From an uncultured Alphaproteobacteria bacterium (lineage in GTDB: Bacteria; Pseudomonadota; Alphaproteobacteria; UBA7985), in NCBI GenBank assembly GCA_905479265.1, contig CAJQLX010000022.1:1-64000 (forward strand): a DNA stretch of 64,000 nucleotides. Reading direction: 5' to 3'. Below, in pieces: positions 22,819-33,731 of the stretch (position 1 is the stretch's first letter; each line of letters starts with the position of its first letter). Both the position numbers and the translations under genes were made by a program. The notes beneath the pieces were generated by a model. That model was not told where the DNA came from. It did no database searches and was given only the letters and a program-made list of their open reading frames with translations.

Positions 22819-25134
22819 ATGCTCTCGACAGAGCTTGAAGAAACCCTCCGCCGCGCACTTGCTGCGGCTGCCGAACTGAACCACGAGTTTTGTACGCTCG
22901 AACACCTGTTGCTCGCGCTCATTTCTGACCCCGACGCTCAAAAGGTGATGCGGGCTTGTGATGTTGATATCGAAGAACTGACCGAAGCGGTCGAAACCTT
23001 CCTCCGGAACGAGCTCGATGACTTGGTTCGCGAAGACGGTGTTGACCCGCGCCCAACCATGTCGTTCCAGCGCGCTTTTGAGCGGGCAATTCTGCACGTA
23101 CAGGGCTCAGGGCGCGGTCAGGCGACAGGCGCGAACGTTGTCATTTCCCTGTTTCAGGAGCGTGAGAGCTTTGCCGTGTATTTCCTGCAAGAGCGCGGCA
23201 TGTCGCGCTTGGATGCGGTGCAGTTTGTTTCTCACGGCATTGCCAAGAATAAGGATCTCTCAGAATCGCGCAGCATTCGCGGCGCTGATGAGGGTGAGGA
23301 CGAAGGCGAGGGCGAGTCTGGCACCAAGGCGCTGGATCAGTACTGCCGAAATCTGAACGAGCGCGCGCGCGAAGGCAAAATTGATCCGCTGATTGGCCGC
23401 GATCTTGAGGTCGAACGGACCATTCAGGTGCTGTGCCGCCGCACCAAAAACAATCCGCTTTACGTGGGTGATCCCGGTGTTGGCAAAACGGCCATCGCAG
23501 AAGGTCTGGCGAAGAAGATCGTTGACGGCGACGTGCCAGAAGTCCTGAACGACGCAACCATCTTTTCCCTCGACATGGGGGCGTTGCTGGCTGGCACGCG
23601 CTATCGCGGTGATTTCGAAGAGCGGTTGAAGGCCGTTATTGACGAAATCAACGCTTTTGACGGTGCAATTTTGTTCATCGATGAGATCCATACGGTCATC
23701 GGCGCTGGCGCAACATCCGGCGGGGCGATGGACGCTTCAAACCTGCTGAAGCCAGCTTTGGCTGCGGGTGAGCTGCGCACCATCGGTTCAACGACCTACA
23801 AAGAATACCGCTCGTACTTCGAAAAAGACCGTGCGCTGGTTCGTCGTTTCCAGAAAATCGATGTCAATGAGCCGTCGGTTGAGGATGCGGTCAAGATCCT
23901 GCGCGGGCTCAAGCCGAGCTATGAAGAACACCACGGCATTCGCTACACCAGCGAGGCCATTCGGACGGCGGTTGAGCTGTCGAACCGGTACATTGGCGAT
24001 CGTAAGCTGCCGGATAAGGCAATCGACGTGTTGGATGAGGCGGGTGCCGCGACCAAGCTCGCAGCACCGTCAAAGCGCAAGAAAACCGTCGGCGTCAAGG
24101 AAATCGAGGCCATTGTCGCCAAAATCGCGCGGATCCCGCCGAAGACGGTGAACAAGGACGACAAGGAAATGCTGATGACGCTTGAGCGTGACCTCAAGCG
24201 GCTGGTTTATGGCCAAGACGATGCGATCGACGCCTTGTCCACGGCGATGAAACTGTCTCGTGCCGGTCTGCGCGAACCAGAAAAGCCCATTGGCGCGTTC
24301 CTGTTCTCGGGTCCAACCGGCGTTGGTAAAACTGAGGTGGCCAAGCAGTTGGCGCACACCATGGGTGTTGAGCTTATTCGCTTTGACATGTCGGAATACA
24401 TGGAGCGGCACACGGTTTCCCGTTTGATTGGCGCACCACCGGGCTATGTGGGTTTTGATCAGGGCGGTTTGCTCACGGACGCGGTTGATCAGCAGCCGCA
24501 CTGTGTTCTGCTGCTCGACGAGATCGAAAAAGCGCACCCGGACCTGTTCAATATCCTGCTGCAGGTCATGGACCACGGCAAACTGACCGACGCCAACGGC
24601 AAATCCGTCAACTTCCGCAATGTTGTGGTTATCATGACCACCAACGCTGGCGCTTCGGAGATGTCCAAGGCAGCGATTGGCTTTGGATCGGCGGTCAAGG
24701 AAGGGGAAGATACAGAAGCGATCAAGCGTCTGTTCACCCCAGAGTTCCGCAACCGCTTGGACGCTGTGATTCCGTTTGCTGCGTTGGCCAAGGAAACCAT
24801 TGGTCGGGTTGTTGAGAAGTTCATTCTGCAGCTCGAAAACCAGCTTTCAGATCGTTCTGTCACCATCCGTCTGACCGACAAGGCGCGGAACGAGTTGGGC
24901 GAGCAGGGCTATGACCGTCTGATGGGCGCGCGTCCTTTGGCGCGGGTCATTCAGGACAAGATCAAGAAAATGCTTGCGGACGAGCTTCTGTTTGGTCGCT
25001 TGCAGAGTGGCGGTTCTGTTCTCATTGACTGGGATGGCACGGAGTTTGTGTTTACCTTCCCGTCAGCGGCGATCGAAGAAGTTGCCAAGCTGCCTGCACC
25101 CGACGACGCAGACAGCGAGGAGTCGGTGCGCTAA
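22819..25134 (+). CDS. clpA: ATP-dependent Clp protease ATP-binding subunit ClpA
   Basis: AAA+ unfoldase of ClpAP. Order: N-domain repeats (residues ~1-145), an acidic linker ([12 protein letters not shown]), first AAA+ with Walker A GDPGVGKT and Walker [10 protein letters not shown], second AAA+ with Walker [10 protein letters not shown] and sensor residues, a KAAIGFGS loop that fits the ClpP-docking IGL/F loop, and a Clp C-terminal domain ending in an acidic tail. There is no ClpB-type middle coiled coil. Length of 771 aa is normal (E. coli 758). Downstream of clpS, with a terminator after the stop. No clpP in the window. Confidence 0.97.
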   Translation: MLSTELEETLRRALAAAAELNHEFCTLEHLLLALISDPDAQKVMRACDVDIEELTEAVETFLRNELDDLVREDGVDPRPTMSFQRAFERAILHVQGSGRGQATGANVVISLFQERESFAVYFLQERGMSRLDAVQFVSHGIAKNKDLSESRSIRGADEGEDEGEGESGTKALDQYCRNLNERAREGKIDPLIGRDLEVERTIQVLCRRTKNNPLYVGDPGVGKTAIAEGLAKKIVDGDVPEVLNDATIFSLDMGALLAGTRYRGDFEERLKAVIDEINAFDGAILFIDEIHTVIGAGATSGGAMDASNLLKPALAAGELRTIGSTTYKEYRSYFEKDRALVRRFQKIDVNEPSVEDAVKILRGLKPSYEEHHGIRYTSEAIRTAVELSNRYIGDRKLPDKAIDVLDEAGAATKLAAPSKRKKTVGVKEIEAIVAKIARIPPKTVNKDDKEMLMTLERDLKRLVYGQDDAIDALSTAMKLSRAGLREPEKPIGAFLFSGPTGVGKTEVAKQLAHTMGVELIRFDMSEYMERHTVSRLIGAPPGYVGFDQGGLLTDAVDQQPHCVLLLDEIEKAHPDLFNILLQVMDHGKLTDANGKSVNFRNVVVIMTTNAGASEMSKAAIGFGSAVKEGEDTEAIKRLFTPEFRNRLDAVIPFAALAKETIGRVVEKFILQLENQLSDRSVTIRLTDKARNELGEQGYDRLMGARPLARVIQDKIKKMLADELLFGRLQSGGSVLIDWDGTEFVFTFPSAAIEEVAKLPAPDDADSEESVR

Positions 25135-25165
25135 GCATCGACCAAGCACCACTCTAACGTTTTTT

Positions 25166-25199
25166 AACGGCCACGAAGGGCACCTTTCGTGGCCGTTTT
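25166..25199 (+). terminator. Rho-independent terminator after clpA
   Basis: Stem AACGGCCACGAA/TTCGTGGCCGTT (12 bp) with an 8-base loop, ending in TTTT. Thirty bases after the clpA stop codon. Confidence 0.92.
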
Positions 25200-25313
25200 G
25201 CTTGTCAGTTTGCTGCTCTGTGCGGTCTGCCATAGACAAAATAGATAAAATTTGTACTAATAGTGCTTCCGAATAGCGCCCCATCGGGCGACCGAGACAG
25301 GAGATCCACCACC

Positions 25314-25673
25314 ATGACCGAACGTAAATCCAATTATGCTGAGTTCTGGCCCTACTACCTGCAGGAGCACGGCAAATCCAACACCCGCTTTCTCCACTTT
25401 GTGGGAACGGGCGGCGCGATCATTTTCTTGTTTAACTTTTTGTTGAACACCCACTGGCTGTCGCTGCCTATCGCGTTGATTTGTGGGTATTTATTCGCTT
25501 GGGTTGGCCACTATTTCGTCGAGAAAAACCGCCCCGCGACTTTCACTCATCCGATCTGGTCCCTGATCAGCGATTTCCGGATGTTCTTCCTGTGGCTTGG
25601 CCGCGGGTTGGATGATGAGTTGGCAAAGGCGGGTGTTTCGCAAGAAGAAACCAGCGAGCCAGACGCAGCCTAA
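25314..25673 (+). CDS. Mpo1-like/DUF962 membrane protein
   Basis: 119 residues from the ATG at 25314 (AGGAG upstream); the longer track start adds only non-conserved residues. Typical DUF962 marks: YYLQEHGKSNTRFLHFVGT, a hydrophobic hairpin (IIFLFNFLL, LPIALICGYLFAW), then VGHYFVEKNRPATFTHPIWSL. Yeast Mpo1, a family member, is an Fe(II)-dependent dioxygenase acting on 2-hydroxy fatty acids; the conserved His residues are present here, but activity in bacteria is untested to my knowledge. Monocistronic between clpA and a convergent gene. Confidence 0.85.
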   Translation: MTERKSNYAEFWPYYLQEHGKSNTRFLHFVGTGGAIIFLFNFLLNTHWLSLPIALICGYLFAWVGHYFVEKNRPATFTHPIWSLISDFRMFFLWLGRGLDDELAKAGVSQEETSEPDAA

Positions 25674-25715
25674 ACACCGCCATCCATTTTGGATGAAAAA
25701 GCGAAGTCGGACAGG

Positions 25716-26885
25716 CTATTTTTCAGCTTTGCGGTAGGGGTTATCGTGCTCCAGCATGCCTGCAATTTGATGTTCGACTTGTTCCCGTTCGTGACGAACA
25801 AAATCCGCAACGGGACTTCTGAGCGCTGGGTCTGCGATCCAGTGCAGTGAGAACGTCGCACTCGGTAAGTATCCCCGCTGAACCTTGTGCGACCCTTGCG
25901 CACCCGCCTCGACCCGCTGCAGGCCGTGTTTGATGGCGTAATCGATGGCTTGGTAGTAGCAGGCCTCGAAATGCAGGAATTTGTGATCTTCCGAGCAGCC
26001 CCAATTCCGCCCGTAAAGGGTATCCCCGCCCCGTAAGTTCAGCGCACCGGCGACGGGTTGGTCGTTCTCGAAGCACATGACCATCACCACATCATCGGCG
26101 CAGCGTTCGCCCAAGAGCGAAAAGAACGCGCGGGTGAGATAGGCTTGGCCCCACTTCCGGTCGGCGGTGTTCATATAGAAGTCGTAGAAAGCGTCCCAGA
26201 GCGCTTCGGTCATATCGTGGCCCGACAGCACGCGGACATCGATGTCCGATTCCGCCACTTCACGCCGCTCTTTCTTCACTGCTTTACGCTTGCGACTGTT
26301 GAGCTGCATCAGGAAGTCATCAAAGCTCTGATACCCCTGATTCTCCCAATGATATTGCAGTCCCAGCCGTTGTTCAAAATGGTCTAACTCGCCCAGGGCA
26401 TCGAATTCGGATTTGTTGGGAAACGTGACGTGCAGACTGGAAAGCTGCAGTTGCTTGGCGACGGACACAATCGCATCGCCCAAAATCTTGTGCGTCTCAC
26501 TGTCTGAGGCCTCACCCAGCAGCAGGCGCGGGCCCGTTGCTGGGGTAAACGGCACGCAAACTTGCGCTTTGGGGTAATATCGACCACCGGCGCGCTCATA
26601 GGCATCGGCCCAGCCCCAATCGAAAACATACTCGCCATAGGAATGGCTTTTGACGTAAAGCGGCACCGCGCCAAGAATGGCGCCGGTTTCGCTGTCTTCC
26701 AACACCACATGCTGTGCCGCCCAGCCGGACGCCGCATTTGCCGATCCACTGTCCTCCAAAGCAGACAGAAAACCGTGCTTTACGAACGGGTTAGACTGTC
26801 CTGCGCAGGCGTCCCACGCCTCGGCTGAGACTTCAGAGAGGCTACCAATCGTTCGAACGTGCAGGCGCGCTTCAGGGTCAGTCAT
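25716..26885 (-). CDS. GNAT/FemAB-like acyltransferase of the DUF482 family
   Basis: 389 residues from the ATG at 26885; the track start would run 60 bases into nth. Family marks are AWDACAGQSNPFVKHGFLSALE near the start, SYGEYVFDWGWADAYERAGG, CVPFTPATGPRLL, LNSRKRKAVKKERREV, and GAQGSHKVQRGYLPSATFSLHW near the end. The fold is two GNAT-like halves as in FemAB peptidyltransferases, so transfer of an acyl or aminoacyl group is expected, but no substrate is known for this family. The upstream neighbour nth is on the same strand with a ~100-base gap. Confidence 0.85.
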   Translation of the reverse strand: MTDPEARLHVRTIGSLSEVSAEAWDACAGQSNPFVKHGFLSALEDSGSANAASGWAAQHVVLEDSETGAILGAVPLYVKSHSYGEYVFDWGWADAYERAGGRYYPKAQVCVPFTPATGPRLLLGEASDSETHKILGDAIVSVAKQLQLSSLHVTFPNKSEFDALGELDHFEQRLGLQYHWENQGYQSFDDFLMQLNSRKRKAVKKERREVAESDIDVRVLSGHDMTEALWDAFYDFYMNTADRKWGQAYLTRAFFSLLGERCADDVVMVMCFENDQPVAGALNLRGGDTLYGRNWGCSEDHKFLHFEACYYQAIDYAIKHGLQRVEAGAQGSHKVQRGYLPSATFSLHWIADPALRSPVADFVRHEREQVEHQIAGMLEHDNPYRKAEK

Positions 26886-26991
26886 GGGGGCGAAGTAATC
26901 CTCGCTGGTGCGGTTATGAAAGGGGAATATTACCCCCTGTAACCTGTACTGCCAGCGGCAGATAGCAAGGCAAAAAGCGGGGTTTTCGGGC

Positions 26992-27699
26992 CTAGTCTTT
27001 CTTCTTTTTCGCCGCAGGTTCTGGCGTCTTTTCCTTGAAGCAACACCAGTCACGCACAGGACAGCGCCAGCACTCCGGCTTTCGCGCTTTACAAAGGTAT
27101 CGTCCGTGCAGAATCAGCCAATGGTGCGCGTGGTTCTTAAAGGCCGCTGGCACGCGCCGGTTCAGGCCGTCTTCGACCTGGTCAGGATTATTTCCCGCAG
27201 CCATTCCCATGCGATTTGAGACGCGGAAGACATGGGTGTCGACGGCGATGGTCGGATGCCCCCAATACATCTGCAGCACGACGTTTGCGGTTTTGCGACC
27301 CACACCGGGCAGACTTTCGAGCGCGGCGCGATCCTCAGGCACTTCGCCGTCATAGGCATCAACCAGTATCCGCGCAGCCTTCATCACGTTCGCGGCTTTG
27401 GCGTTGTAGAGGCCGATGGTCTTGATGTGGTCTTTCAAGGCGTCTTCGCCCAAGTCCAGCATTTGCTGGGGCGTCGTTACCTTGGCAAACAAGGCTTTGG
27501 TCGCGGCATTGACGGAAATGTCGGTGGCTTGCGCAGAAAGCGCCACGGCGACAACCAACGTATAAGCGTTGACGTAATCAAGCTCGCCCTTAGGCTCCGG
27601 CTCGATCCCTTGGAAGACTTCAAAAATAGCCTGAATTTGCTCAGGCTTCAGCACCCGCTGGCGCGGTGTCACAGAGGGCGCTGAATTCTGAAAACCCAT
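26992..27699 (-). CDS. nth: Endonuclease III (DNA glycosylase/AP lyase)
   Basis: Base-excision repair enzyme for oxidised pyrimidines. Helix-hairpin-helix LPGVGRKTANVV with the catalytic Lys, catalytic Asp in AVDTHVFRVSNR, and the [4Fe-4S] ligands CKARKPECWRCPVRDWC (C-x6-C-x2-C-x5-C) are intact. Length of 235 aa is slightly above E. coli (211), with short basic tails at both ends. The ATG directly abuts the ridA stop codon, so the two genes form an operon. Confidence 0.96.
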   Translation of the reverse strand: MGFQNSAPSVTPRQRVLKPEQIQAIFEVFQGIEPEPKGELDYVNAYTLVVAVALSAQATDISVNAATKALFAKVTTPQQMLDLGEDALKDHIKTIGLYNAKAANVMKAARILVDAYDGEVPEDRAALESLPGVGRKTANVVLQMYWGHPTIAVDTHVFRVSNRMGMAAGNNPDQVEDGLNRRVPAAFKNHAHHWLILHGRYLCKARKPECWRCPVRDWCCFKEKTPEPAAKKKKD

Positions 27700-28164
27700 T
27701 TAGGCGACTTCCACGATCGCTTCGATCTCTACGGCAACGCCAAGCGGCAGCGCGGCTGCGGAAACCGCTGCGCGTGAATGACGGCCTTTGTCGCCAAAGA
27801 CTTCAACCATGAGGTCAGACGCACCGTTGATGACTTTTGGCTGTTCCGTGAAGTCACCGGTGGAGTTCACGAAGCCGGTCAGCTTGACGATTTGAACCAC
27901 GCGGTCGAGGTCGCCATCGAGTGCCTTTTGCACTTGCGCGATGATCGCGAGCGCGCATTTCTCTGCGGCGACAGCACCCTGTGCGACATCCATATTCTCG
28001 CCGAGTTTGCCCACGATTGGCGCGCCATCGGCCAAGGAAACCTGACCCGAGACAAACAGCAGGTTCCCTGTCCGCGTTACAGGAACATAATTCGCCACAG
28101 GAGCAGTTGCTGGGGGCAGGGTGATGTTCAATTCGGTGAGGCGAGCGTCAATGGTTCCGGTCAT
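27700..28164 (-). CDS. RidA family protein (YjgF-like, cd02199-type branch)
   Basis: 154 residues from the ATG at 28164; the track extension up to 28395 runs through a terminator and is not coding. RidA marks: TGNLLFVSGQVSLADG, a central VQIVKLTGFVNSTGDF, and a C-terminal HSRAAVSAAALPLGVAVEIEAI. The conserved Arg of HSRAAV and the Glu of VEIEA match deaminase-competent members. RidA proteins hydrolyse reactive enamine/imine products of PLP enzymes; this subfamily is less studied. First gene of a ridA-nth unit. Confidence 0.9.
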   Translation of the reverse strand: MTGTIDARLTELNITLPPATAPVANYVPVTRTGNLLFVSGQVSLADGAPIVGKLGENMDVAQGAVAAEKCALAIIAQVQKALDGDLDRVVQIVKLTGFVNSTGDFTEQPKVINGASDLMVEVFGDKGRHSRAAVSAAALPLGVAVEIEAIVEVA

Positions 28165-29697
<1,533 letters not shown>

Positions 29698-29714
29698 GGC
29701 ATTTTCTGCGCGAT

Positions 29715-29746
29715 GGTCAAAGGGGCTAACGAGTGCCCCTTTGACC
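29715..29746 (+). terminator. Strong stem-loop after mdh, without a T-run
   Basis: Perfect 12-bp stem GGTCAAAGGGGC/GCCCCTTTGACC with an 8-base loop, 18 bases after the mdh stop. Only TTGT follows, so it may be a weak or factor-assisted terminator, or an RNA-stabilising hairpin within an mdh-sucCD transcript. Confidence 0.6.
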
Positions 29747-29939
29747 TTGTAGACAACTGAACCGTATTCGTTTCGCGCGCCACCGCTAAGCACTGTGTGC
29801 GCATTGACCCACGCATCCGCGGGCGTATTGTGCTGGCGACTTCTGTTGCTCAAGACGCGACGCCTGTTCCTGGGTGCCCCTGTCTTGAGATTGTCCGATG
29901 ATAGGGCAAAGCACAAAAAGATAGGGAGCCTTCCTTTCC

Positions 29940-31142
29940 ATGAATATCCACGAGTATCAGGGCAAAGAACTGCTGAAAAAGTACGGCGTAGCTGTGCTGG
30001 ACGGCGGCGTTGCGTTTACGCCTGATGAGGCCGTTGCCGCAGCTGAGAAGCTGGGCGGTCCGGTTTACGTTGTTAAATCGCAAATCCACGCAGGTGGACG
30101 CGGCGCGGGCCACTTCGAAAACGATCCAAAGCGGGAAACCGGCGGCGGCGTTCGTGTTGTTAAGTCCGTTGAGGACGTTCGGGCGGCGGCTTCGTTTATG
30201 CTGGCAAACACCCTGATCACCAAACAAACCGGTCCTGAAGGCAAAGAGGTCAAGCGCCTCTACATCGAAGATGGCTGCGATATCGCGCGTGAGCTGTATC
30301 TCTCCTTCCTCGTGGATCGCGTAAGCTCTCGTGTGACCATCGTTGCTTCGACTGAAGGTGGGATGGACATCGAGACTGTCGCGGAAGAAACACCGGAAAA
30401 AATCATGCAGGTCGATATCGACCCTGCCTCCGGCATCCAAGGCCACCACGCCCGTTCGATCGCGTTTGGTTTGGGTTTGGAAGGGGCGCAGGTTAAGTCG
30501 GCGACCAAGTTCCTTTTTGCAATGTACAAGGCCTTCACAGAACTCGACTGTGCGATGGTTGAGGTCAACCCGCTGGTGGTGACTGGCGCTGGTGATTTGG
30601 TCGCGCTGGACGCTAAAGTCGGCTTTGACGACAACGCGCTGTACCGTCACAAAGACATCGAAGCGCTGCGGGATGAAGACGAGGAAGATGCCTCTGAGCT
30701 GGAAGCAGCACAGTGGGATCTGAACTACGTCAAGCTGGACGGTGAAATTGGCTGTATGGTCAATGGTGCCGGGCTTGCGATGGCAACGATGGACATCATC
30801 AAGCTCTATGGCTCCGAGCCTGCAAACTTCCTCGACGTCGGTGGGGGCGCAACCGAAGAGCGTGTCACGGCCGCCTTCAAAATCATTCTCTCTGACCCGA
30901 ATGTAAAAGGCATTCTGGTCAACATTTTCGGCGGCATCATGAAGTGCGATATCATCGCCAGTGGTGTGGTTGCGGCGGCGCGGGAAACCAGCCTGTCCGT
31001 GCCTTTGGTCGTGCGTCTCGAAGGGACGAATGTGGAAAAGGGTAAGGAAATCATGGCGAATTCCGGCCTGACCATCATCCCCGCTGACAACCTCGCTGAT
31101 GCAGCTGACAAGATTACCAAAGCCGTGAAGGAGGCTGCGTAA
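29940..31142 (+). CDS. sucC: Succinyl-CoA synthetase (ADP-forming), beta subunit
   Basis: Forms the ATP-grasp and CoA-ligase half of the enzyme that couples succinyl-CoA cleavage to NTP formation. Start [17 protein letters not shown] is the standard N-terminus; [17 protein letters not shown] is the nucleotide-binding loop; VEVNPLVVT and the Gly-rich [12 protein letters not shown] and [10 protein letters not shown] loops are in place. Length of 400 aa is slightly longer than E. coli (388), with a small acidic insert ([11 protein letters not shown]). One base separates it from sucD. Confidence 0.98.
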   Translation: MNIHEYQGKELLKKYGVAVLDGGVAFTPDEAVAAAEKLGGPVYVVKSQIHAGGRGAGHFENDPKRETGGGVRVVKSVEDVRAAASFMLANTLITKQTGPEGKEVKRLYIEDGCDIARELYLSFLVDRVSSRVTIVASTEGGMDIETVAEETPEKIMQVDIDPASGIQGHHARSIAFGLGLEGAQVKSATKFLFAMYKAFTELDCAMVEVNPLVVTGAGDLVALDAKVGFDDNALYRHKDIEALRDEDEEDASELEAAQWDLNYVKLDGEIGCMVNGAGLAMATMDIIKLYGSEPANFLDVGGGATEERVTAAFKIILSDPNVKGILVNIFGGIMKCDIIASGVVAAARETSLSVPLVVRLEGTNVEKGKEIMANSGLTIIPADNLADAADKITKAVKEAA

Positions 31143-31143
31143 C

Positions 31144-32016
31144 ATGGCCGTTCTCGTAGACAAAAATACGCGCGTCATCACGCAAGGTTTCACGGGTTCG
31201 CAGGGGACTTTCCACTCCGAACAAGCGCTGGCCTATGGCACCAAAGTTGTGGGTGGCGTAACGCCGGGCAAGGGCGGTCAGGCGCACTTGGACCTGCCGG
31301 TTTTCAACACGGTGGCGGAAGCCAAGCACGTCACGGAAGCCAACGCCTCGGTGATCTATGTCCCGCCTCCGTTCGCGGCAGATTCCATCCTTGAAGCCAT
31401 CGACGCGGAAATTGAGCTGGTGGTTTGTATCACCGAGGGCATTCCGGTGTTGGACATGGTGAAGGTAAAGCGCGCGTTGTCGGGCTCAAAAACCCGCCTG
31501 ATCGGTCCAAACTGTCCGGGTGTGATTACGCCTGACGAATGTAAAATCGGCATCATGCCGGGGCACATTCACCGTCGTGGCAAAATCGGGATCGTTTCTC
31601 GCTCTGGCACGCTGACTTACGAAGCCGTTGCGCAAACAACGGCGGCTGGTTTGGGTCAGTCCACGTGTATTGGTATTGGTGGTGATCCGGTCAACGGCAC
31701 CAACTTCATCGATTGTCTTGAGTTGTTCCTGCAAGACGACGAAACCGCCGGCATCATCATGATCGGCGAGATCGGCGGTTCAGCAGAAGAAGAAGCGGCT
31801 GAGTTCTTTGCTGCACAGAAAGTCAAGAAGCCGATCGTTGGCTTCATTGCGGGTGTTTCCGCGCCTCCGGGCAAGCGCATGGGGCACGCTGGTGCCATCA
31901 TCGCAGGGGGGCAGGGTGACGCTGGCTCAAAGATTGAAGCGATGAAATCTGCGGGCTACGTGGTTTCTGACAGCCCGGCCGGGCTGGGCGAAGCGATGCT
32001 GAAGGCGATGGGCTAA
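31144..32016 (+). CDS. sucD: Succinyl-CoA synthetase, alpha subunit
   Basis: Carries the phospho-histidine. CoA-binding Rossmann part [14 protein letters not shown], then [34 protein letters not shown], and the active-site segment [18 protein letters not shown] whose His is phosphorylated. 290 aa is the family length. Translationally close to sucC and followed by a bidirectional terminator. Confidence 0.98.
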   Translation: MAVLVDKNTRVITQGFTGSQGTFHSEQALAYGTKVVGGVTPGKGGQAHLDLPVFNTVAEAKHVTEANASVIYVPPPFAADSILEAIDAEIELVVCITEGIPVLDMVKVKRALSGSKTRLIGPNCPGVITPDECKIGIMPGHIHRRGKIGIVSRSGTLTYEAVAQTTAAGLGQSTCIGIGGDPVNGTNFIDCLELFLQDDETAGIIMIGEIGGSAEEEAAEFFAAQKVKKPIVGFIAGVSAPPGKRMGHAGAIIAGGQGDAGSKIEAMKSAGYVVSDSPAGLGEAMLKAMG

Positions 32017-32049
32017 GTCAGCCTCGTTTCCTGATTGCAGGCAAAAAAA

Positions 32050-32085
32050 AGAGGCGGCCTCCCATTCGGGAGAGCCGCCTTTTTA
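32050..32085. terminator. Bidirectional terminator between sucD and a convergent gene
   Basis: AGGCGGC/GCCGCCT outer stem with CTCCC/GGGAG inner pairing and an ATTC loop, preceded by an eight-A run and followed by TTTTT. It can stop transcription of sucCD on the plus strand and of the beta-lactamase-like gene on the minus strand. Confidence 0.92.
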
Positions 32086-32133
32086 AGTTAGAGAAGTGTA
32101 AGGTTTCCGCAAAAGGGGATCAGTACTTTTGCT

Positions 32134-33279
32134 TCAACCCTCCTGATTGAGTGCGTGCTCCAATACCGACTGGAAAAACGCAGCCCGACCGCCGTGAGGA
32201 GGTATTTGTGCCATTACAGCAATCGTCATGTCGTACGCCGGTACGTTCAAGACGGTTTGGCCTCCAAAGCCGATAGATCCGTAACCCGCGACGAGTTTGC
32301 CGTTCAGCGGGAATTTAACGAACCATGTACCAAAACCGTAACCCCAGTTCTCGGAAAGAAGACGGGATTCGGTACGTCTGAAAAAGCGGCCTTTGCCGGC
32401 CACTGGGCCTTGCATTTCTGCAAGGAATTCTGGATCCACTTGATGCTTCACGTCCGTGGCGAGGAAGCGTCCCAGACGCCACATGTCGCGGGATGTCATG
32501 TACAGCCCATAGCCGGCACGCGCCTGCTTATCCTCACCTTCGGTTACAGCCCACTTGGCGGCCAGCTCGGCGCGCATGGGGAACCAAACTTCGTTGGTGA
32601 TGATCCGCTCGATGGGCGCGTCGTAAACCGCTTCCAAGGCTTCCGCCATGATTTGCGCCGTCAGGGAGCTGTATTGAAATTCATCGCCCGGCTGGGATTC
32701 CGGATTGAAGTCCGGCTGATGCACCAAATCGGAGAAGTCGTCGTCCGTGAACAGGCGCGCCGTCTGCGAAACCGGTGAGAATGGTGTTTCCCGGTAGCGG
32801 ATGTTCGGGGTCATGGTCAGCAGGTGCCGCCACGTCAAACCCGAGCCGCCATATTCCGGCAAATGAAGGGAAATGTACTCATCGGGCGACTGAATCTTGC
32901 CGTCCTTAATCGCCGCGCCAACAGCCGTTGAGATCATCGTCGTGCTGATGCCGTGCATGTTCCACAGCGTCGTTTCGTCGTGTTCCCCGGTGTAGGATTC
33001 GAAAACAACGTCATTGCCCTGCGAAACAATCAACGCGCGAACGTTGTTGTCCCAGAGGAACTCTTTCATTGCATCCGTGGTGGGGGCCAACGGTCGGCTG
33101 AAACTGCGCTCAGCCGTAGAGGCCGCCAGTTCAACGTATTCGCCCTCGCCATGAAAGGCGTGGCCCTTTAACAGGCGTTGTGAAGCGACTTCTCCGTTCT
33201 CCACGGCTTCGCAGCCGAACAGAAAAGTCGCGGAAGCCATGGCGATAATCGCCGTTCCATGCTGTAGCAAACGTCGCAT
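32134..33279 (-). CDS. Beta-lactamase-fold (serine hydrolase-like) lipoprotein with altered active site
   Basis: 381 residues from the ATG at 33279, which has GAGGGA upstream; the leader ends in lipobox LFGC. The rest follows the class C beta-lactamase/6-aminohexanoate-dimer hydrolase outline: FESYTGEHDETTLWNMHGIS, GAAIKDGKIQSPDEYISLHLPEY, LTWRHLLTMT, FQYSSLTAQIM, YGLYMTSRDMWRLGRFL, and GYGSIGFGGQTVLNVP. The nucleophile motif SxxK reads STTM, so the general-base lysine is missing, while the tyrosine motif YSS is kept. It may be inactive, use another base, or be a binding protein. Lies between sucD and sucA on the opposite strand, interrupting the usual suc operon. Confidence 0.78.
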   Translation of the reverse strand: MRRLLQHGTAIIAMASATFLFGCEAVENGEVASQRLLKGHAFHGEGEYVELAASTAERSFSRPLAPTTDAMKEFLWDNNVRALIVSQGNDVVFESYTGEHDETTLWNMHGISTTMISTAVGAAIKDGKIQSPDEYISLHLPEYGGSGLTWRHLLTMTPNIRYRETPFSPVSQTARLFTDDDFSDLVHQPDFNPESQPGDEFQYSSLTAQIMAEALEAVYDAPIERIITNEVWFPMRAELAAKWAVTEGEDKQARAGYGLYMTSRDMWRLGRFLATDVKHQVDPEFLAEMQGPVAGKGRFFRRTESRLLSENWGYGFGTWFVKFPLNGKLVAGYGSIGFGGQTVLNVPAYDMTIAVMAQIPPHGGRAAFFQSVLEHALNQEG

Positions 33280-33731
33280 TGCGTCGTCCCTCAAATCCCG
33301 GTGAGACGTGTTGTCAAATACCCCGATGTCCGTTGCAGAATGCGACCCCAACAATATTGGGTAAGTGAAAAGCAGACTGTTCAGACTTAGAAATTTGCAT
33401 CGATAAGGTGTTAATCCGCCGGCCAAGTCTATGAAAACCAGTGGTTTTTGCTGATTAAGGCGTGTAATCCGTGATTATCCCGCCGATGGCAGCGATTAAG
33501 TCTCATAATGCAAATTGGGAGTCGGGAATCGATTCGCTGGAGTCCTTGCGCCAAAGACCTCAGCAACCAGCCAAGCCATGCAGGTTTGGTTGTGCAGCGG
33601 TCGCAGATACGGCAGGAAGGGGCGCTTTTAATTCTCTGCGGACCGGCGTAAAGCTAAGGCGCAGGATTACTTTGCTTTCTCGTGACCAGCTTATTTCGGC
33701 TGGTACGCACCATTGTAGAGACAGGAAACCA
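33280..33731. other. Divergent promoter region and long leader upstream of sucA
   Basis: The track frame extends sucA to 33471, but the upstream 87 residues do not resemble SucA and the true start is 33732. The ~450 bases hold the divergent promoters of the serine-hydrolase-like gene and sucA. A small hairpin ACCAGC/GCTGGT lies shortly before the start. I could not fit any riboswitch consensus I know. Confidence 0.5.

Noticed and set aside
29850-31193. 447-aa open frame on the minus strand
   Set aside because: Covers sucC exactly in antisense; no recognisable domain and no ribosome-binding site.
32134-33279. Calling the serine hydrolase-like lipoprotein a beta-lactamase
   Set aside because: The SxxK lysine is replaced by Met and the C-terminal KTG-type motif is not present, so resistance activity is not supported.
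33540-33620. SAM-type riboswitch suggested by CAGCAACCAGCC upstream of sucA
   Set aside because: The other conserved SAM-I elements (kink-turn, GGUGCUAA-like segment) are not present, and the gene is not in methionine metabolism.
33471-33731. Extended N-terminus of SucA (87 residues)
   Set aside because: Does not resemble SucA, has no ribosome-binding site at the GTG, and the family N-terminus begins at the ATG at 33732.
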